Shown here: in pieces, positions 1 to 9,385 of the stretch
Numbering within the stretch: the stretch's first letter is position 1
Layout of the letters: each line of letters opens with the position of its first letter
DNA from: DASUAS01 sp963750045
GTDB taxonomy: Bacteria > Actinomycetota > Acidimicrobiia > IMCC26256 > DASPTH01
Direction: 5' to 3'
Assembly: GCA_963750045.1 (NCBI GenBank)
Contig: CAVVPD010000008.1
Coordinates: 1-64,000 of the forward strand
Length of the DNA stretch: 64,000 nt
The notes under the pieces: model-generated
What the model was told of the DNA's origin: nothing
What the model saw: the letters and a program-made list of their open reading frames with translations, nothing else
The model's database searches: none
Translations under genes and position numbers: made by a program

Positions 1-1
1 C

Positions 2-693
2 AAGCACGGGTTCGAATACGTCGTGCACGGCACCGGTCCGGCGTCCGCCGGCGTATGTCACGTTCTGCTCTTCATCAAGGCGGGTGGCGACGGAAAGCGA
101 CCGACCGTTGAGGCGGGCTTCGCTCCACTGGGAATGGTGGGTTCCGACGCCGGCGACACCACCAAGGAAGTGCTCGAATCGGCAGGGCGCCACGACGTGG
201 AGAACATGCAGCTCATGGGTCGCCCGACGTGCACGGTGATCGTGCAGATGGTGCACCCGCGTCGCGTGGGCAGATCGAGCTGCGATCAGACAACCCGGCG
301 GACCCACCGGTGATCCGACACACGCTGCTCGGCTCCGACGATGACGTTCGAGAACTCGTCGCGGGCTGTCGCGCCATCCGCGAAGTTCTCGCGACCGAGC
401 CGTTCGCGAGCTTCGTCGTCAGCGAGGCCTTGCCGGGTTCGGCGATCGAGACTGATGAGGAATGGGACGGATTCCTGCGCCAGGTTGCCTGGGGGGCCCA
501 GCACCCGGTCGGCACGTGCAGGATGGGGGTGGACGAAGGAGCGGTCGTCGATCCGCAGCTCCGAGTTCGCGGGGTTCAGGGCCTCCGAGTGGTAGACGCT
601 TCCGTGATGCCCACGGTGACGACCGGCAACACCAACGCGCCAACAGTGATGATCGCGGAGAAGGCGGCGGAGGCGATCCGCTCGGAGAGATGA
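2..693 (+). CDS. GMC family FAD-dependent oxidoreductase, C-terminal part, frameshifted
   Basis: C-terminal portion of a glucose-methanol-choline oxidoreductase, which oxidises alcohols with FAD; the 5' end lies outside the window. Seen: reading from base 2, the usual pre-C-terminal strand ending in VQMVHPR. After a frame change the GMC C-terminal block follows, with RGQIELRS, the active-site motif QHPVGTCRMG (catalytic His) and TGNTNAPTVMIAEKAA. The frame changes between 259 and 266. One extra base there would read HPRSRGQIELRS, the family consensus, so one base is missing relative to an intact gene. It converges on the TetR gene with a 13-bp gap. Substrate unknown. Confidence 0.85.
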
Positions 694-706
694 TCCGCGC
701 AGCGCC

Positions 707-1383
707 CTATCCGGGGCGGTGCAAGCGACCGTGAAGCACGGCTTGGGTGAGTTCTTCCACGATCTCCTTCCGCGGGGGTCGTCGCTTCCCGTAGAAGGAT
801 TCGCCGAACACTGCCATGCCGGCGGTCATGGCGAGGGTCGAGCGGGTCGCGAGGTCTTGCCCGCGAGTGGCTTGCCCTGACGTCGGATGGCCTCGGCGGT
901 GCCGATGTCGACGAGCACTCGGAGCTCTCGGCTGATTTCGTCGAAGACCCCACTTTCGGCGAGTTCGCTGCCGCTCTGAGCGTCTGCAGACAAGAGCATG
1001 GCCACGAGGCCCCGGTTCCGACGGAAGAGGTCGAAGAGCTCCCCGATGAACTGGCGTGTCAGCGTTTCTTCGTCGAGTTTCGCGGCCGCGCCGGACGTCC
1101 ATTTCGCGTTGAAGTTTTCTACGAACTCGACAAATGGGCTGACGAGTGCCTCGCGGAAGAGATCGACCTTCGAGCTGAAGTAGCGATACATGAGCGCTTC
1201 GGAGACCCCGGCTCGCTCGGAGATCTCGCGGGTACTCGTACCGCTGAAGCCCTGGCTCGAGAACAGATCGCGGGCGGCCTCGAGGACAAGTCGGCGGGGT
1301 TCTCCTTGCGCCCGACGCGGTGCGCTCTTGGTGTTGGCCGAACCCGCTGCAAGTTTCCGGGCGGGTTGTTTGATCGTCGCCAA
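707..1383 (-). CDS. TetR/AcrR family transcriptional regulator, frameshifted near C-terminus
   Basis: DNA-binding repressor of the TetR family. Seen: a basic N-terminal tail, then the helix-turn-helix with GFSGTSTREISERAGVSEAL followed by MYRYFSSKVDLFREAL, as in canonical TetR proteins. A helical ligand domain follows. The first frame runs to 826. At the CCC near 860-862 the frame changes and a plausible C-terminus (ATRSTLAMTAGMAVFGESF, ending GRLHRPG) continues to 707. Adding one base gives 225 residues, the normal length. It is divergent from the amidohydrolase at 1613 and next to the liv operon, which it may control; this is inferred from position only. Confidence 0.85.
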
Positions 1384-1433
1384 GGTTGGGTTCCTCCATC
1401 ACCGGTACAAGTTTTGTGAGCTTAACCATGTGG

Positions 1434-1446
1434 CTGAGCAGCTCAG
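1434..1446. promoter_or_regulatory. Candidate operator palindrome upstream of the TetR gene
   Basis: CTGAGCAGCTCAG is a 13-base odd palindrome in the 229-bp divergent gap between the TetR gene and the amidohydrolase. It shares a TGAGCA...CTCA core with a second palindrome at 3086-3097 upstream of the liv operon. Two similar sites flanking genes beside a TetR gene suggest its operator, but such short palindromes also occur by chance. Nothing else was recognised in 1384-1612. Confidence 0.3.
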
Positions 1447-1612
1447 TCATGCGTTCTGCGTCGACGAGGGACCGATTGACGGCGGGATGCGCCCGGCCGT
1501 CTGGATAGTGGGTGCTCGCTTGCTTCAAAAGCGTAGCAAGCACTAGCGTCAGCGTGACGAGCTTCGGCGTCGCGTCCCGGAGCCGAAGTCCCCCCGCACG
1601 TGGAGGTTCAGG

Positions 1613-2896
1613 GTGAAGACCGAAGAACTGATCTTGGTCAGCGTGGACGATCACGTCGTCGAACCCCCCACCGTCTTCGAAAACCAGCTTCCGCGTGACC
1701 TGCTCGAGCAGGCACCGAAGGTCGTGCGTCGGGCCGACGGCTCCGACGTGTGGGTGTACGAAGGGGTCGAGGTTCCGAACATCGGTCTCAACGCCGTGGC
1801 TGGTCGGTTGCCACACGAATTCGGTCTCGATCCCACCTCGTTCGAGGAGATGCGCCCCGGTTGTTACGACATCAAAGCCCGCATCGACGACATGAACGCC
1901 GACGGTGTCCTTGGGTCCATGTGCTTCCCGTCCTTCCCGCAGTTCTGCGGACAGCTCTTCAGCCGATCGCAGGACAAGGACTACGCACTGACGCTTCTCC
2001 AGGCCTACAACAACTGGCACATCGACGAATGGTGTGGCGCGTTTCCTGGGCGCTTCATCCCACTTGGGCTCCCAGTCCTGTGGGACACCGATCTCCTCGT
2101 GGCCGAGGTTCGACGGCTGGCGGAGAAGGGATGCCACGCAATCTCCTTTTCCGAGAACCCGGCGAAGCTCGGGTACCCGAGTCTTCACAGCGACCATTGG
2201 GATCCGTTCTGGCAGATCTGTGCAGACCTCGAGACGGTCGTGTGCATGCACATCGGTTCCTCATCGTCGCTCGTGGTGACGGCCGACGACGCGCCATTCG
2301 ATGTGATGGCGACGCTACAGCCTCTCAACATCGTGCAGGCAGCAGCCGACCTCGTGTGGTCGCCGGTACTGCGCAAGTTTCCGAAGCTCAAGATCGCGCT
2401 CTCGGAGGGCGGGATCGGCTGGCTTCCGTACTTCCTCGACAAGGTCGACAACGTCTACCGGAAGCAGCGAGCGTGGACGGGCCAAGACTACGGCGACCGC
2501 CTCCCGAGCGATGTCTTTCGTGAGCAGATCATCACCTGTTTCATCGACGATCGACCGGGTATCGAACTTCGCGACCAGATCGGCATCGACAACATCACAT
2601 GGGAGTGCGACTACCCGCATTCCGACAGTGAGTGGCCCTATGCACCCGAGAGCGTGATGAAAATCGTCGGTGGCGTTTCCGACGAGGAGATCGACAAGAT
2701 GACGCATCTGAACGCGATGAGGCATTTCCACTACGACCCGTTCTCATGCTTCTCGCGCGAAGACTGCACTGTCGGGGCGCTTCGAGCGACTGCGACGCAT
2801 GTCGACACCGCGCCGCGCAGCATGGTGACGCGTGAGCTGAGCGGCGACGTGCGCGCCCAACATCAGGTCGACCTCTGGGCGCCGACGGCGAACTGA
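1613..2896 (+). CDS. Amidohydrolase family protein (metal-dependent hydrolase, amidohydrolase 2)
   Basis: TIM-barrel metal-dependent hydrolase or decarboxylase of the amidohydrolase-2 family, 427 residues, probably cytoplasmic. Seen: an N-terminal VSVDDHVVEPP (the family's D-H metal motif), a central VCMHIGSSSS, LSEGGIGWLPYFLDK, and late WECDYPHSDSEWP with the conserved Asp before PH. Start GTG at 1613 with GGAGG about 7 bases upstream. Members of this family in actinobacteria often sit in degradation clusters for aromatic or steroid-like compounds, and the neighbouring GMC oxidoreductase and liv importer fit that. The substrate cannot be told from sequence. A paralogue lies at 21783-23010. 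Confidence 0.85.
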   Translation: MKTEELILVSVDDHVVEPPTVFENQLPRDLLEQAPKVVRRADGSDVWVYEGVEVPNIGLNAVAGRLPHEFGLDPTSFEEMRPGCYDIKARIDDMNADGVLGSMCFPSFPQFCGQLFSRSQDKDYALTLLQAYNNWHIDEWCGAFPGRFIPLGLPVLWDTDLLVAEVRRLAEKGCHAISFSENPAKLGYPSLHSDHWDPFWQICADLETVVCMHIGSSSSLVVTADDAPFDVMATLQPLNIVQAAADLVWSPVLRKFPKLKIALSEGGIGWLPYFLDKVDNVYRKQRAWTGQDYGDRLPSDVFREQIITCFIDDRPGIELRDQIGIDNITWECDYPHSDSEWPYAPESVMKIVGGVSDEEIDKMTHLNAMRHFHYDPFSCFSREDCTVGALRATATHVDTAPRSMVTRELSGDVRAQHQVDLWAPTAN

Positions 2897-3189
2897 ACGG
2901 TCGCGCTCCATAGACGTCGGCTGCTAGAGAAGCATCCTGTGCCGCGACCACTGACGAGCGGCGCCGGCTCTCGGGGAGCGGACGGTGGCGTTGGAGTTCT
3001 GCGGGGGGTTGTTGCACATGTCGGGCGTAGCCCACCCACGGGAACTGTCGCCGGCTCCGCTCCGATGAAGTACGGGTATCAGAGGGTGAGCACTCACTAG
3101 CATCAATCCGCAGATTGTTGTAGCGTGTGCCGCTACGAACTCATCCGGCACCCGGAACCGGGTTGCCGATTCGGCATGCAGGGGGACGA
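2897..3189. promoter_or_regulatory. Upstream region of the liv operon with inverted repeats
   Basis: This 293-bp gap has no gene. It holds three inverted repeats: GTGAG-CA-CTCAC at 3086-3097 (same core as the palindrome near the TetR gene), GTAGCG-TGTGC-CGCTAC at 3120-3136, and ACCCGG-AA-CCGGGT just before the binding-protein gene. They are candidate operators or mRNA hairpins for the importer. No clear -35/-10 pair was identified. Confidence 0.35.
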
Positions 3190-4410
3190 ATGCGTCGGAG
3201 CGTTTGGCAACTAGGTCTCGGCACGGCGCTGGTCGTTGCGATCGCGATCTCAGGTATGACGAGCGCCGTGGCAGGTGGCCCGATCGCGAAGGCGACGAAG
3301 TCGCCGATCAAGATCGGTTGGATTGGCACGACATCAGGCGTCAACGCTGACTCAGGTCAGTCGTCGCGCGCAGGCATCCTCGCCTGGGCCAAGTGGGTCA
3401 ACGCCAACGGGGGGATCGCGGGCCACCCAGTCGACCTGATCGCCAAAGACGACGCCAATGACCCTGCGATGGCGTTGCAGGCCGTCAAGGATCTCGTAGA
3501 GAACAAAGGGATCGTCGCGTTCGTCGGGAACGCATCGAGCAGCACCGACGCAGCGTTCAAGGATTACCTCGACTCGAAGAACATCCCCGACATTGGTGGC
3601 CAGGGCTACAGCTCGGCGATGGCAGCGAACGCTCTCTACTTTCCGGTGACAGCGTGGGTCTTCACCTCGGTCTGGATGGGAACCAAAACGGTGTCGCAGG
3701 TTGGAGCGAAGAACCTCGGCTTGTTCTGGTGTAGTTCGAATCCGGCGTGCTCCGCCTCGGTGCCGCTGTACAAGGGTGATGCCGAGGAAGCGGGCATGAC
3801 CCTCGCCTTCGACCAGAAGATCGACGATTCCGCATCCGACTTCACGGCGAACTGCCTCGCCGCGAAGTCGGCGAACGCGGACTCGATCGTGGTTGCCGCC
3901 GGCGCGTCTCAAGCGACGAGGATCATCCAGTCGTGTGCGCGTCAGGGGTACAACCCGACCTACGTCGAGACTGCATCGGGATACACAGACGTGCTCCTCA
4001 AACTGGCTAAGGCGGGCACGCTCAAAAAGATGGTTGTCGCCAGTGACACCTTCCTGTGGTTCGACAACCCGGGAACGAAGAAGTCTCAGTCGTACAAGGA
4101 CTTCCAGACGGCGATGAAGAAGTACGCCAAAGGCAGCTCGGTAGGGCCGCCCGCAGCATCGAGTTGGATGTCCGGGCAGATGTTCGCAGCCGCGGGCAAG
4201 GCCTTCGGTGACACGGTCACGAACGAGGATGTCCTCACCGGCCTCTACGCCCTCAACGGCGAGACACTCGACGGGCTGGCGCCCCAGCCGATCACGTACA
4301 CCAAGGGCGAGCCGACCCATCTCATGTGCTTCTTCCAGGCGAAGCTTAAGGGAGCGAAGCTCGTGGCGATGAATGGCGGCAAGCCCAGCTGTCAGCCGCC
4401 CAAGTCGTAG
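3190..4410 (+). CDS. Branched-chain amino acid-type ABC transporter substrate-binding protein
   Basis: Extracellular ligand-binding protein of the LivJ/LivK type (Peripla_BP_6), 406 residues, first gene of a liv-type import operon. Seen: a start at ATG 3190 preceded by GGGGGACGA and a signal peptide (MRRSVWQLGLG, a hydrophobic core, then SAVAGG). The mature part opens with the family pattern SPIKIGWIGTTSG and continues with GGIAGHPVDLIAKDD. Ligands in this family include amino acids, urea and aromatic acids. The flanking oxidoreductase and amidohydrolase make a catabolic substrate likely, but it is not identifiable. No lipobox is visible. Confidence 0.88.
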   Translation: MRRSVWQLGLGTALVVAIAISGMTSAVAGGPIAKATKSPIKIGWIGTTSGVNADSGQSSRAGILAWAKWVNANGGIAGHPVDLIAKDDANDPAMALQAVKDLVENKGIVAFVGNASSSTDAAFKDYLDSKNIPDIGGQGYSSAMAANALYFPVTAWVFTSVWMGTKTVSQVGAKNLGLFWCSSNPACSASVPLYKGDAEEAGMTLAFDQKIDDSASDFTANCLAAKSANADSIVVAAGASQATRIIQSCARQGYNPTYVETASGYTDVLLKLAKAGTLKKMVVASDTFLWFDNPGTKKSQSYKDFQTAMKKYAKGSSVGPPAASSWMSGQMFAAAGKAFGDTVTNEDVLTGLYALNGETLDGLAPQPITYTKGEPTHLMCFFQAKLKGAKLVAMNGGKPSCQPPKS

Positions 4411-4497
4411 CGCAGTGCGACCTGTGGCGGGCGAGGTCGGCAGCCTCTCCCGCCACAGTCGCGCTCTCGACGACCTGCGAGAGTCGGACTTGATTCG

Positions 4498-5448
4498 TTG
4501 AACGAATTTCTCCCATTCATCGTCGCTGGACTCGCGGCGGGCTCGGTGTATGGGCTCGCGGGTGTCGGCCTGGTTGTCACCTACAAGACGACCGGAGTCC
4601 TGAATTTCGGCTACGGAGCGTTCGCGACCATCGGCGCGTACATCTACTACTGGCTGTACGTCGACCAGGGGTTGGCGTGGCCGTACGCGCTCGCGTTGAC
4701 GGTATTGGTTGTTGGTCCGCTCCTCGGACTTCTGTACGAGCTGCTCGCGCGAAAACTGATCCGCGTTTCTGTGGTGCTCCAGATCGCAGCCACGGTCGGC
4801 ATCATCCTCATCGTCACGGCCGTCGCCGCTCTGTGGTACGGCCGCTCTGGCGATCTGTTCCCCTCGTACTTCCCGACAACCACGATCAAGCTCGGTGGCG
4901 TGTATGTCGGATGGGATCAGATCATCGTCGCGTTGGTGGCCCTGTCGACGACGATGGTCTTGTACCTGTTCTTCAAGCGATCTCGCGCGGGTGCAGCGAT
5001 GAGGGCTGTGGTCGACAATGCAGACCTGCTGGATCTCGGCGGGATCAGCCCGGTCACCGTACGGCGATGGGCCTGTGTGATTGGTTGTTCGTTTGCGGTC
5101 CTGAGTGGCGCGCTCATCGCACCGAGTCTGAACCTCGATGCGTTCGTGCTCACGCTGCTGGTGGTCCAATCGTTCGGGGCCGCCGCCATTGGCTACTTCT
5201 CCAACCTTCCACTCACGTATACGGGGGGGTTGATGATCGGTGTGGTCGCCGCACTGGCCACGAAGTACTCGATCGACTACACGTGGCTGACCGGATTGCC
5301 GGCCAGTGTGCCCTTCATCGCGCTCTTCCTGGTGCTCGTGTTGATGCCACGTGCGCTACTCGTTGACCGACGCAGCATTCGGCCAAGGCCGCGGCGAGCG
5401 CGCGGGCCGCGGCTCCGGTTCAGATCTCGCTCGGAGTCGTGCTGCTGA
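4498..5448 (+). CDS. Branched-chain amino acid-type ABC transporter permease (LivH type)
   Basis: Inner-membrane permease subunit of the importer, 316 residues, with about eight hydrophobic segments. Seen: the LivH-type opening FIVAGLAAGSVYGLAGVGL, then VVTYKTTGVLNFGYGAF, and MRAVVDNADLLDLGGISP, the cytoplasmic loop that meets the ATPases. The start is TTG at 4498, the only reasonable start ahead of the conserved N-terminus. The 3' end overlaps the next gene by 10 bp, implying coupled translation. Confidence 0.88.
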   Translation: MNEFLPFIVAGLAAGSVYGLAGVGLVVTYKTTGVLNFGYGAFATIGAYIYYWLYVDQGLAWPYALALTVLVVGPLLGLLYELLARKLIRVSVVLQIAATVGIILIVTAVAALWYGRSGDLFPSYFPTTTIKLGGVYVGWDQIIVALVALSTTMVLYLFFKRSRAGAAMRAVVDNADLLDLGGISPVTVRRWACVIGCSFAVLSGALIAPSLNLDAFVLTLLVVQSFGAAAIGYFSNLPLTYTGGLMIGVVAALATKYSIDYTWLTGLPASVPFIALFLVLVLMPRALLVDRRSIRPRPRRARGPRLRFRSRSESCC

Positions 5449-7262
5449 CGGTGCTGGTGCTCGTGCCGCAGTTCGCTGGTACCCGGCTCATCACGTACAC
5501 CGACGCACTCACGTATGTGGTCTTGTTTCTCTCGTTGGGTCTGCTGGTAAAGACATCCGGCCAAGTGTCCCTGTGCCACGTGACGTTCGCAGCGATCGGT
5601 GCAAGCGGGTTCAGCCACCTGACCCACGGCGGCAGCGTTCCGTGGCTGGTTGGTGTCCTCTTCGCCGGACTGGTGTGCGTGCCGGTTGGTGCGATCGTCT
5701 CGATCCCGGCGATCCGTTTGTCGGGGACCTACCTGGCACTTGCAACGCTCGGATTTGGGATCTTCGTCGAACGCATGCTCTTCACTACCAGTTGGATGTT
5801 CGGCACCGGAATCAACAACTCGCTCTTCATGCGACGTCCGTCATTGTCCTGGCTCGACGTGAAGGGGGACGAGGGCTATTACTACGTGGTTCTCGCGTTC
5901 GTCGTGGTGATCGCGGCGATCGTCATCGCGCTGCATCACAGCCGGCTGGGGCGACTGCTCCGTGCACTGGGCGATTCACCGACCGCGTTGTCGACCCAAG
6001 GCGCGAGTATCAACACCACGCGTGTGTTGGTGTTCTGCATCTCCGCGTTCATTGCCGGTGTCTCTGGCGCGCTCTACGGCTCGATCTTCCCGGAGGTCAA
6101 TGGCACGACGTATTCGTCGTTCACGTCTTTGACGCTGTTCACTCTTCTGGTGATCGCCGTCGGCGGCGAGCCGTGGTACGCGTTCTTCGCAGCATTCGCG
6201 TTGGTGCTCGTGCCCTCCTACGTCAGCGGGGACGACACTTCGTTGTATCTCCAAATCCTGTTTGGGTGCTCCGCAATATTCGTTGCGGTGTCGGCGACGT
6301 GGGTCCGCGATCCCGGGCGAAGGGCCATGGAAATCGTCGCTCGCCTCGGGAGGCGTCCGACCCGCGCCGCGACGACTTCAGAACCCGGTGAGGAGCGCAC
6401 CACAAAGGTCCTAGCGCCCGCGGTCGTAGCAACCGGTCGCGAGGTCGTTCCCCATTTGGGTACGCCGGGGGTCCTCGAAGAGCCGCGTCGTGGGCTCGAG
6501 ATCGCTGGGGTCTCCGTCCGCTTCGGCGGGGTCGTTGCCGTCGATGCCCTGGACCTCAAGGCTCCGACTGGCCGCATCACCGCCTTGATCGGCCCGAACG
6601 GCGCGGGCAAGACGACGACCTTCAATGCGTGTTGCGGTCTGCCTCGACCAACGTCCGGTCGCGTTGTGCTTCACGGCGAGGACATCACGCGCCGGAGCGC
6701 TGCAGCACGAGCGCGCGCCGGCTTAGGGCGAACGTTCCAGAGGATGGATCTGTTCGACTCGCTGACCGTACGTGAGAACACGACCATGGGACGGGAAGCG
6801 GGGATGGCGGGTGCCCGAATCTTCGGCCAAGTCGTCGCGCTGCCGAGCCAGCTTGACGAAGTCGCGCAGGCAGCCGACGCTGCACTCACCCTGTGCGGCA
6901 TCCAGCACCTTGCGCAACTGCAAGCCGGCAGCCTGTCCACAGGGCAACGACGCCTGGTTGAGCTCGCACGCTGCCTTGCTGGGGATTTCGACATGCTCCT
7001 CCTCGACGAACCGTCGTCCGGCCTCGATCATGGCGAGTCGGAACACTTCGGGCACGTCCTGACCCGCGTCGTGGCGGAGCGCGGCGTCGGCATCCTGCTC
7101 GTAGAGCACGACATGACATTGGTGATGGAGATCTGTGACTACATCTATGTGCTCGACTTTGGCCGCCTGATTTTCGACGGCGAACCTGCAGCGGTCGCGA
7201 GTAGCCCGATCGTTCGCGCCGCGTACCTCGGCGAAGGCGAACCCATGCTCACGGGGACCTGA
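5439..7262 (+). CDS. Fused LivM-type permease and LivG-type ATPase
   Basis: One 607-residue protein combining two importer subunits. Residues 1 to about 290 are a LivM-type membrane domain (VSLCHVTFAAIGASGFSHL, AIRLSGTYLALATLGFGIF). After a linker of about 60 residues, residues about 345-600 form an ABC ATPase: Walker A GPNGAGKTTTFN, signature LSTGQRRLVELAR, Walker B MLLLDEPSSGLDHGE, H-loop LLVEHDMTLVMEICD. The join is in a single open frame without interruption. GTG start at 5439 overlaps livH. The fusion would fix 1:1 stoichiometry of permease and ATPase. Such LivM-LivG fusions are known in actinobacteria. Confidence 0.88.
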   Translation: MLLTVLVLVPQFAGTRLITYTDALTYVVLFLSLGLLVKTSGQVSLCHVTFAAIGASGFSHLTHGGSVPWLVGVLFAGLVCVPVGAIVSIPAIRLSGTYLALATLGFGIFVERMLFTTSWMFGTGINNSLFMRRPSLSWLDVKGDEGYYYVVLAFVVVIAAIVIALHHSRLGRLLRALGDSPTALSTQGASINTTRVLVFCISAFIAGVSGALYGSIFPEVNGTTYSSFTSLTLFTLLVIAVGGEPWYAFFAAFALVLVPSYVSGDDTSLYLQILFGCSAIFVAVSATWVRDPGRRAMEIVARLGRRPTRAATTSEPGEERTTKVLAPAVVATGREVVPHLGTPGVLEEPRRGLEIAGVSVRFGGVVAVDALDLKAPTGRITALIGPNGAGKTTTFNACCGLPRPTSGRVVLHGEDITRRSAAARARAGLGRTFQRMDLFDSLTVRENTTMGREAGMAGARIFGQVVALPSQLDEVAQAADAALTLCGIQHLAQLQAGSLSTGQRRLVELARCLAGDFDMLLLDEPSSGLDHGESEHFGHVLTRVVAERGVGILLVEHDMTLVMEICDYIYVLDFGRLIFDGEPAAVASSPIVRAAYLGEGEPMLTGT

Positions 7263-7268
7263 GACGTC

Positions 7269-7967
7269 GTGCTCGAGATCGAGGCGATTGACGCTGGATA
7301 CGGCGACAGTCTGGTACTGCGAAACATCAGCCTGAGCGTGCCAGATGGCGCGGTCGTTGCACTGCTCGGTCCAAACGGTGCGGGAAAGACGACGCTCTTG
7401 CGTGCCGCGTCGGGATTGCTGGCACCTTCGGCAGGAAGGGTCGTGCTCGGCGGTGAGGACATGACCCACGCGCGGGCCAACCGCGTGGCACGGCGGGGCT
7501 TGTGCCACATTCCCGAAGGGCGCGGAGTCTTCCCGACACTGAGCGTGCGGGAGAACCTCGTGCTGAATGCGCCGCGAGGCCAGCACGACGAAGCGATAGC
7601 GCTCGCCGAGGAGACCTTCCCGATCCTGCGCGAGCGGATGAAGGTGCACGCCGGGAAACTCAGCGGCGGTGAGCAGCAGATGCTGGCGCTCATGCGCGCG
7701 TACATCCGCAAACCGAGCATCGTTCTCGTCGATGAACCGTCGATGGGGCTCGCGCCAATGATCGTCGACCAGATCTTCGAATTCCTTCACCGCCTAGTCG
7801 TGGGAGGTTCATCACTCCTTCTCGTCGAGCAGTACGTCACCCGCGCGCTCGAGATGGCCGACCACGCTGCCGTCCTGAGCCGAGGCGAAATCGTGGTGGC
7901 CGGAACTCCCGACGAGCTACGTGACGCCGATGTGCTCCACACCTACCTGGGTGCGACGCCCGAATAG
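7269..7967 (+). CDS. Branched-chain amino acid-type ABC transporter ATP-binding protein (LivF type)
   Basis: Second ATPase of the importer, 232 residues. Seen: Walker A GPNGAGKTTLLR, family segment CHIPEGRGVFPTLSVRENL, signature LSGGEQQMLALMRAYI, Walker B IVLVDEPSMGLAP, H-loop LLVEQYVTRALEMAD. Start GTG 6 bp after the previous stop. It is the last gene of the operon: seven bases after its stop, an ISL3 element has landed in a small hairpin that may have been the operon's terminator. Confidence 0.9.
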   Translation: MLEIEAIDAGYGDSLVLRNISLSVPDGAVVALLGPNGAGKTTLLRAASGLLAPSAGRVVLGGEDMTHARANRVARRGLCHIPEGRGVFPTLSVRENLVLNAPRGQHDEAIALAEETFPILRERMKVHAGKLSGGEQQMLALMRAYIRKPSIVLVDEPSMGLAPMIVDQIFEFLHRLVVGGSSLLLVEQYVTRALEMADHAAVLSRGEIVVAGTPDELRDADVLHTYLGATPE

Positions 7968-7973
7968 TGGCGC

Positions 7974-7981
7974 TCTTATGC
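7974..7981. repeat. Left copy of the 8-bp target-site duplication of the ISL3 element
   Basis: TCTTATGC at 7974-7981 is repeated exactly at 9386-9393, directly outside the two inverted repeats. An 8-bp duplication is the size typical of ISL3 elements. With one copy and the element removed, the site reads GGCGC-TCTTAT-GCGCC, a 5-bp stem with a 6-base loop, so the element inserted into a hairpin. Confidence 0.9.
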
Positions 7982-9385
7982 CGCTCTACTGCTGTTTCCG
8001 TGGGTGGTGTTGGTGTCGGTCCGCGGCCGCACCCCGCTCGATTCCTAGGTTCGGAGTTGTCTGACGACTTCGATCCTGGAGGCAAGCGGGGTGCGAAACA
8101 AGAGCGTATGGGAACGCGCGTGCGGGCTCACTGAGACCGTCGTAGAGGACGTCGAGTTCGACGACGACGCGGACGCGATCGTCGTGTCGGTGCGCCCGAC
8201 GGCGCGTGCTCGTGGTCGGTGTGGTGAATGTCGGCGACGGTCACCGCGCTATGACAACGGTGAAGGTCGACGTCGGTGGCGAGCGTTGGATCTCGGCACG
8301 ACACGCGTGTTCCTCGAAGCGCGAGCTCCTCGAGTCCAGTGCCGTGACCATGGCGTGATCGTCGCGGCGGTGCCGTGGGCACGTCATCGTGCCGGCCACA
8401 CCCGCGACTTCGATGACCTCGCGGCGTGGCTCGCGGTTCGCACATCGAAGAGTGCGGTGATGGAACTCTTGCGGGTGGCGTGGCGCACCGTCGGCGCGAT
8501 CGTGACCCGTGTCAACGCCGACGTCGAAGCGGGCTTTGACCGGCTCGAGGGATTGCGGCGGATCGGGATCGACGAGATCTCCTACAAACGCGGGCACCGC
8601 TACCTCATCGTCGTCGTCGACCACGACACCGGCCGCCTGGTGTGGGCCGGCCCCGGCCGCAACGACGCCGCCCTCAACGTGTTCTTCGACCAGCTCGGAC
8701 CCGAACGCTCAGCGTTGTTGACGCACGTTTCGGCAGACATGGCGGACTGGATCGCCCGCGTCGTCGCCCGACGAGCTCCGAACGCGACCCGCAGCGCCGA
8801 TCCGTTCCACGTCGTCGCGTGGGCGATCGAAGCACTCGACATCGAACGACGCCGAGCCTGGAACCACGCCAAAGGTCGTCGCCCCACCGTCGGTCTCGCA
8901 CGACAAGGACGTTCCACCGGCGACGCACAACACATCTCCCAAGCTCGCTACGCGCTCTGGAAGAACCCCGGTGACCTCACCCGCCGCCAACGCCACCAAC
9001 TCGACTGGATCGCGAAGACCGACCCGCGCCTGTGGCGCGCGTACCTCCTCAAAGAAGCACTTCGCTACGTGTTCGCGGTCAAAGGCGAAGAAGGCAAGAT
9101 CGCGCTCGACCGATGGATCGAATGGGCGCGCCGCTCCCGCATGCCCGCGTTCATCCAACTCCAACGCCGCATCGTCACCCACCGCGCCGCGATCGACGCC
9201 GCACTCGACACCGGCCTCTCCCAAGGCCTCGTCGAATCCACCAACACCAAGATCCGACTACTCACCCGCATCGCGTTCGGCTTCCACGGCTACCAACCAC
9301 TCGTCGCCCTCGCCATGCTCGCCCTCGGCGCACACCCACCCCGACTCCCAGGCCGAACATGACCCACGGAAACAACCGGAGAGCG
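7982..9385 (+). mobile_element. Complete ISL3-family insertion sequence (1404 bp)
   Basis: A full insertion sequence with one transposase gene. The left inverted repeat (7982-8005) and right inverted repeat (9362-9385) match at 21 of 24 positions; both begin CGCTCT at the outer end and finish TGTTTCCGTGGGT inside. Outside them is a perfect 8-bp direct repeat. The transposase stop codon touches the right repeat. Intact ends, an open transposase and an undecayed duplication all point to recent insertion. It lies between livF and the toxin-antitoxin genes. Confidence 0.92.
8091..9362 (+). CDS. ISL3 family transposase
   Basis: DDE transposase of 423 residues that moves the surrounding element. 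Seen: an N-terminal zinc-binding region (GRCGECRRR, later VQCRDHG), a helix-turn-helix region near residues 120-150 (AVMELLRVAWRTVGAIVTRV), then the catalytic domain with GIDEISYKRGHRYLIVVVD (first Asp), SADPFHVVAWA (second Asp) and GLVESTNTKIR (Glu), followed by FGFHGY near the C-terminus as is typical of ISL3 enzymes. Start GTG at 8091; GGAGG lies about 10 bases upstream. The frame is intact, so the enzyme may be active. Confidence 0.93.
   Translation: MRNKSVWERACGLTETVVEDVEFDDDADAIVVSVRPTARARGRCGECRRRSPRYDNGEGRRRWRALDLGTTRVFLEARAPRVQCRDHGVIVAAVPWARHRAGHTRDFDDLAAWLAVRTSKSAVMELLRVAWRTVGAIVTRVNADVEAGFDRLEGLRRIGIDEISYKRGHRYLIVVVDHDTGRLVWAGPGRNDAALNVFFDQLGPERSALLTHVSADMADWIARVVARRAPNATRSADPFHVVAWAIEALDIERRRAWNHAKGRRPTVGLARQGRSTGDAQHISQARYALWKNPGDLTRRQRHQLDWIAKTDPRLWRAYLLKEALRYVFAVKGEEGKIALDRWIEWARRSRMPAFIQLQRRIVTHRAAIDAALDTGLSQGLVESTNTKIRLLTRIAFGFHGYQPLVALAMLALGAHPPRLPGRT

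Noticed and set aside
3352..5169. 605-residue reverse frame across the liv genes
   Set aside because: Low-complexity Arg-rich translation opposite two well-supported importer genes.
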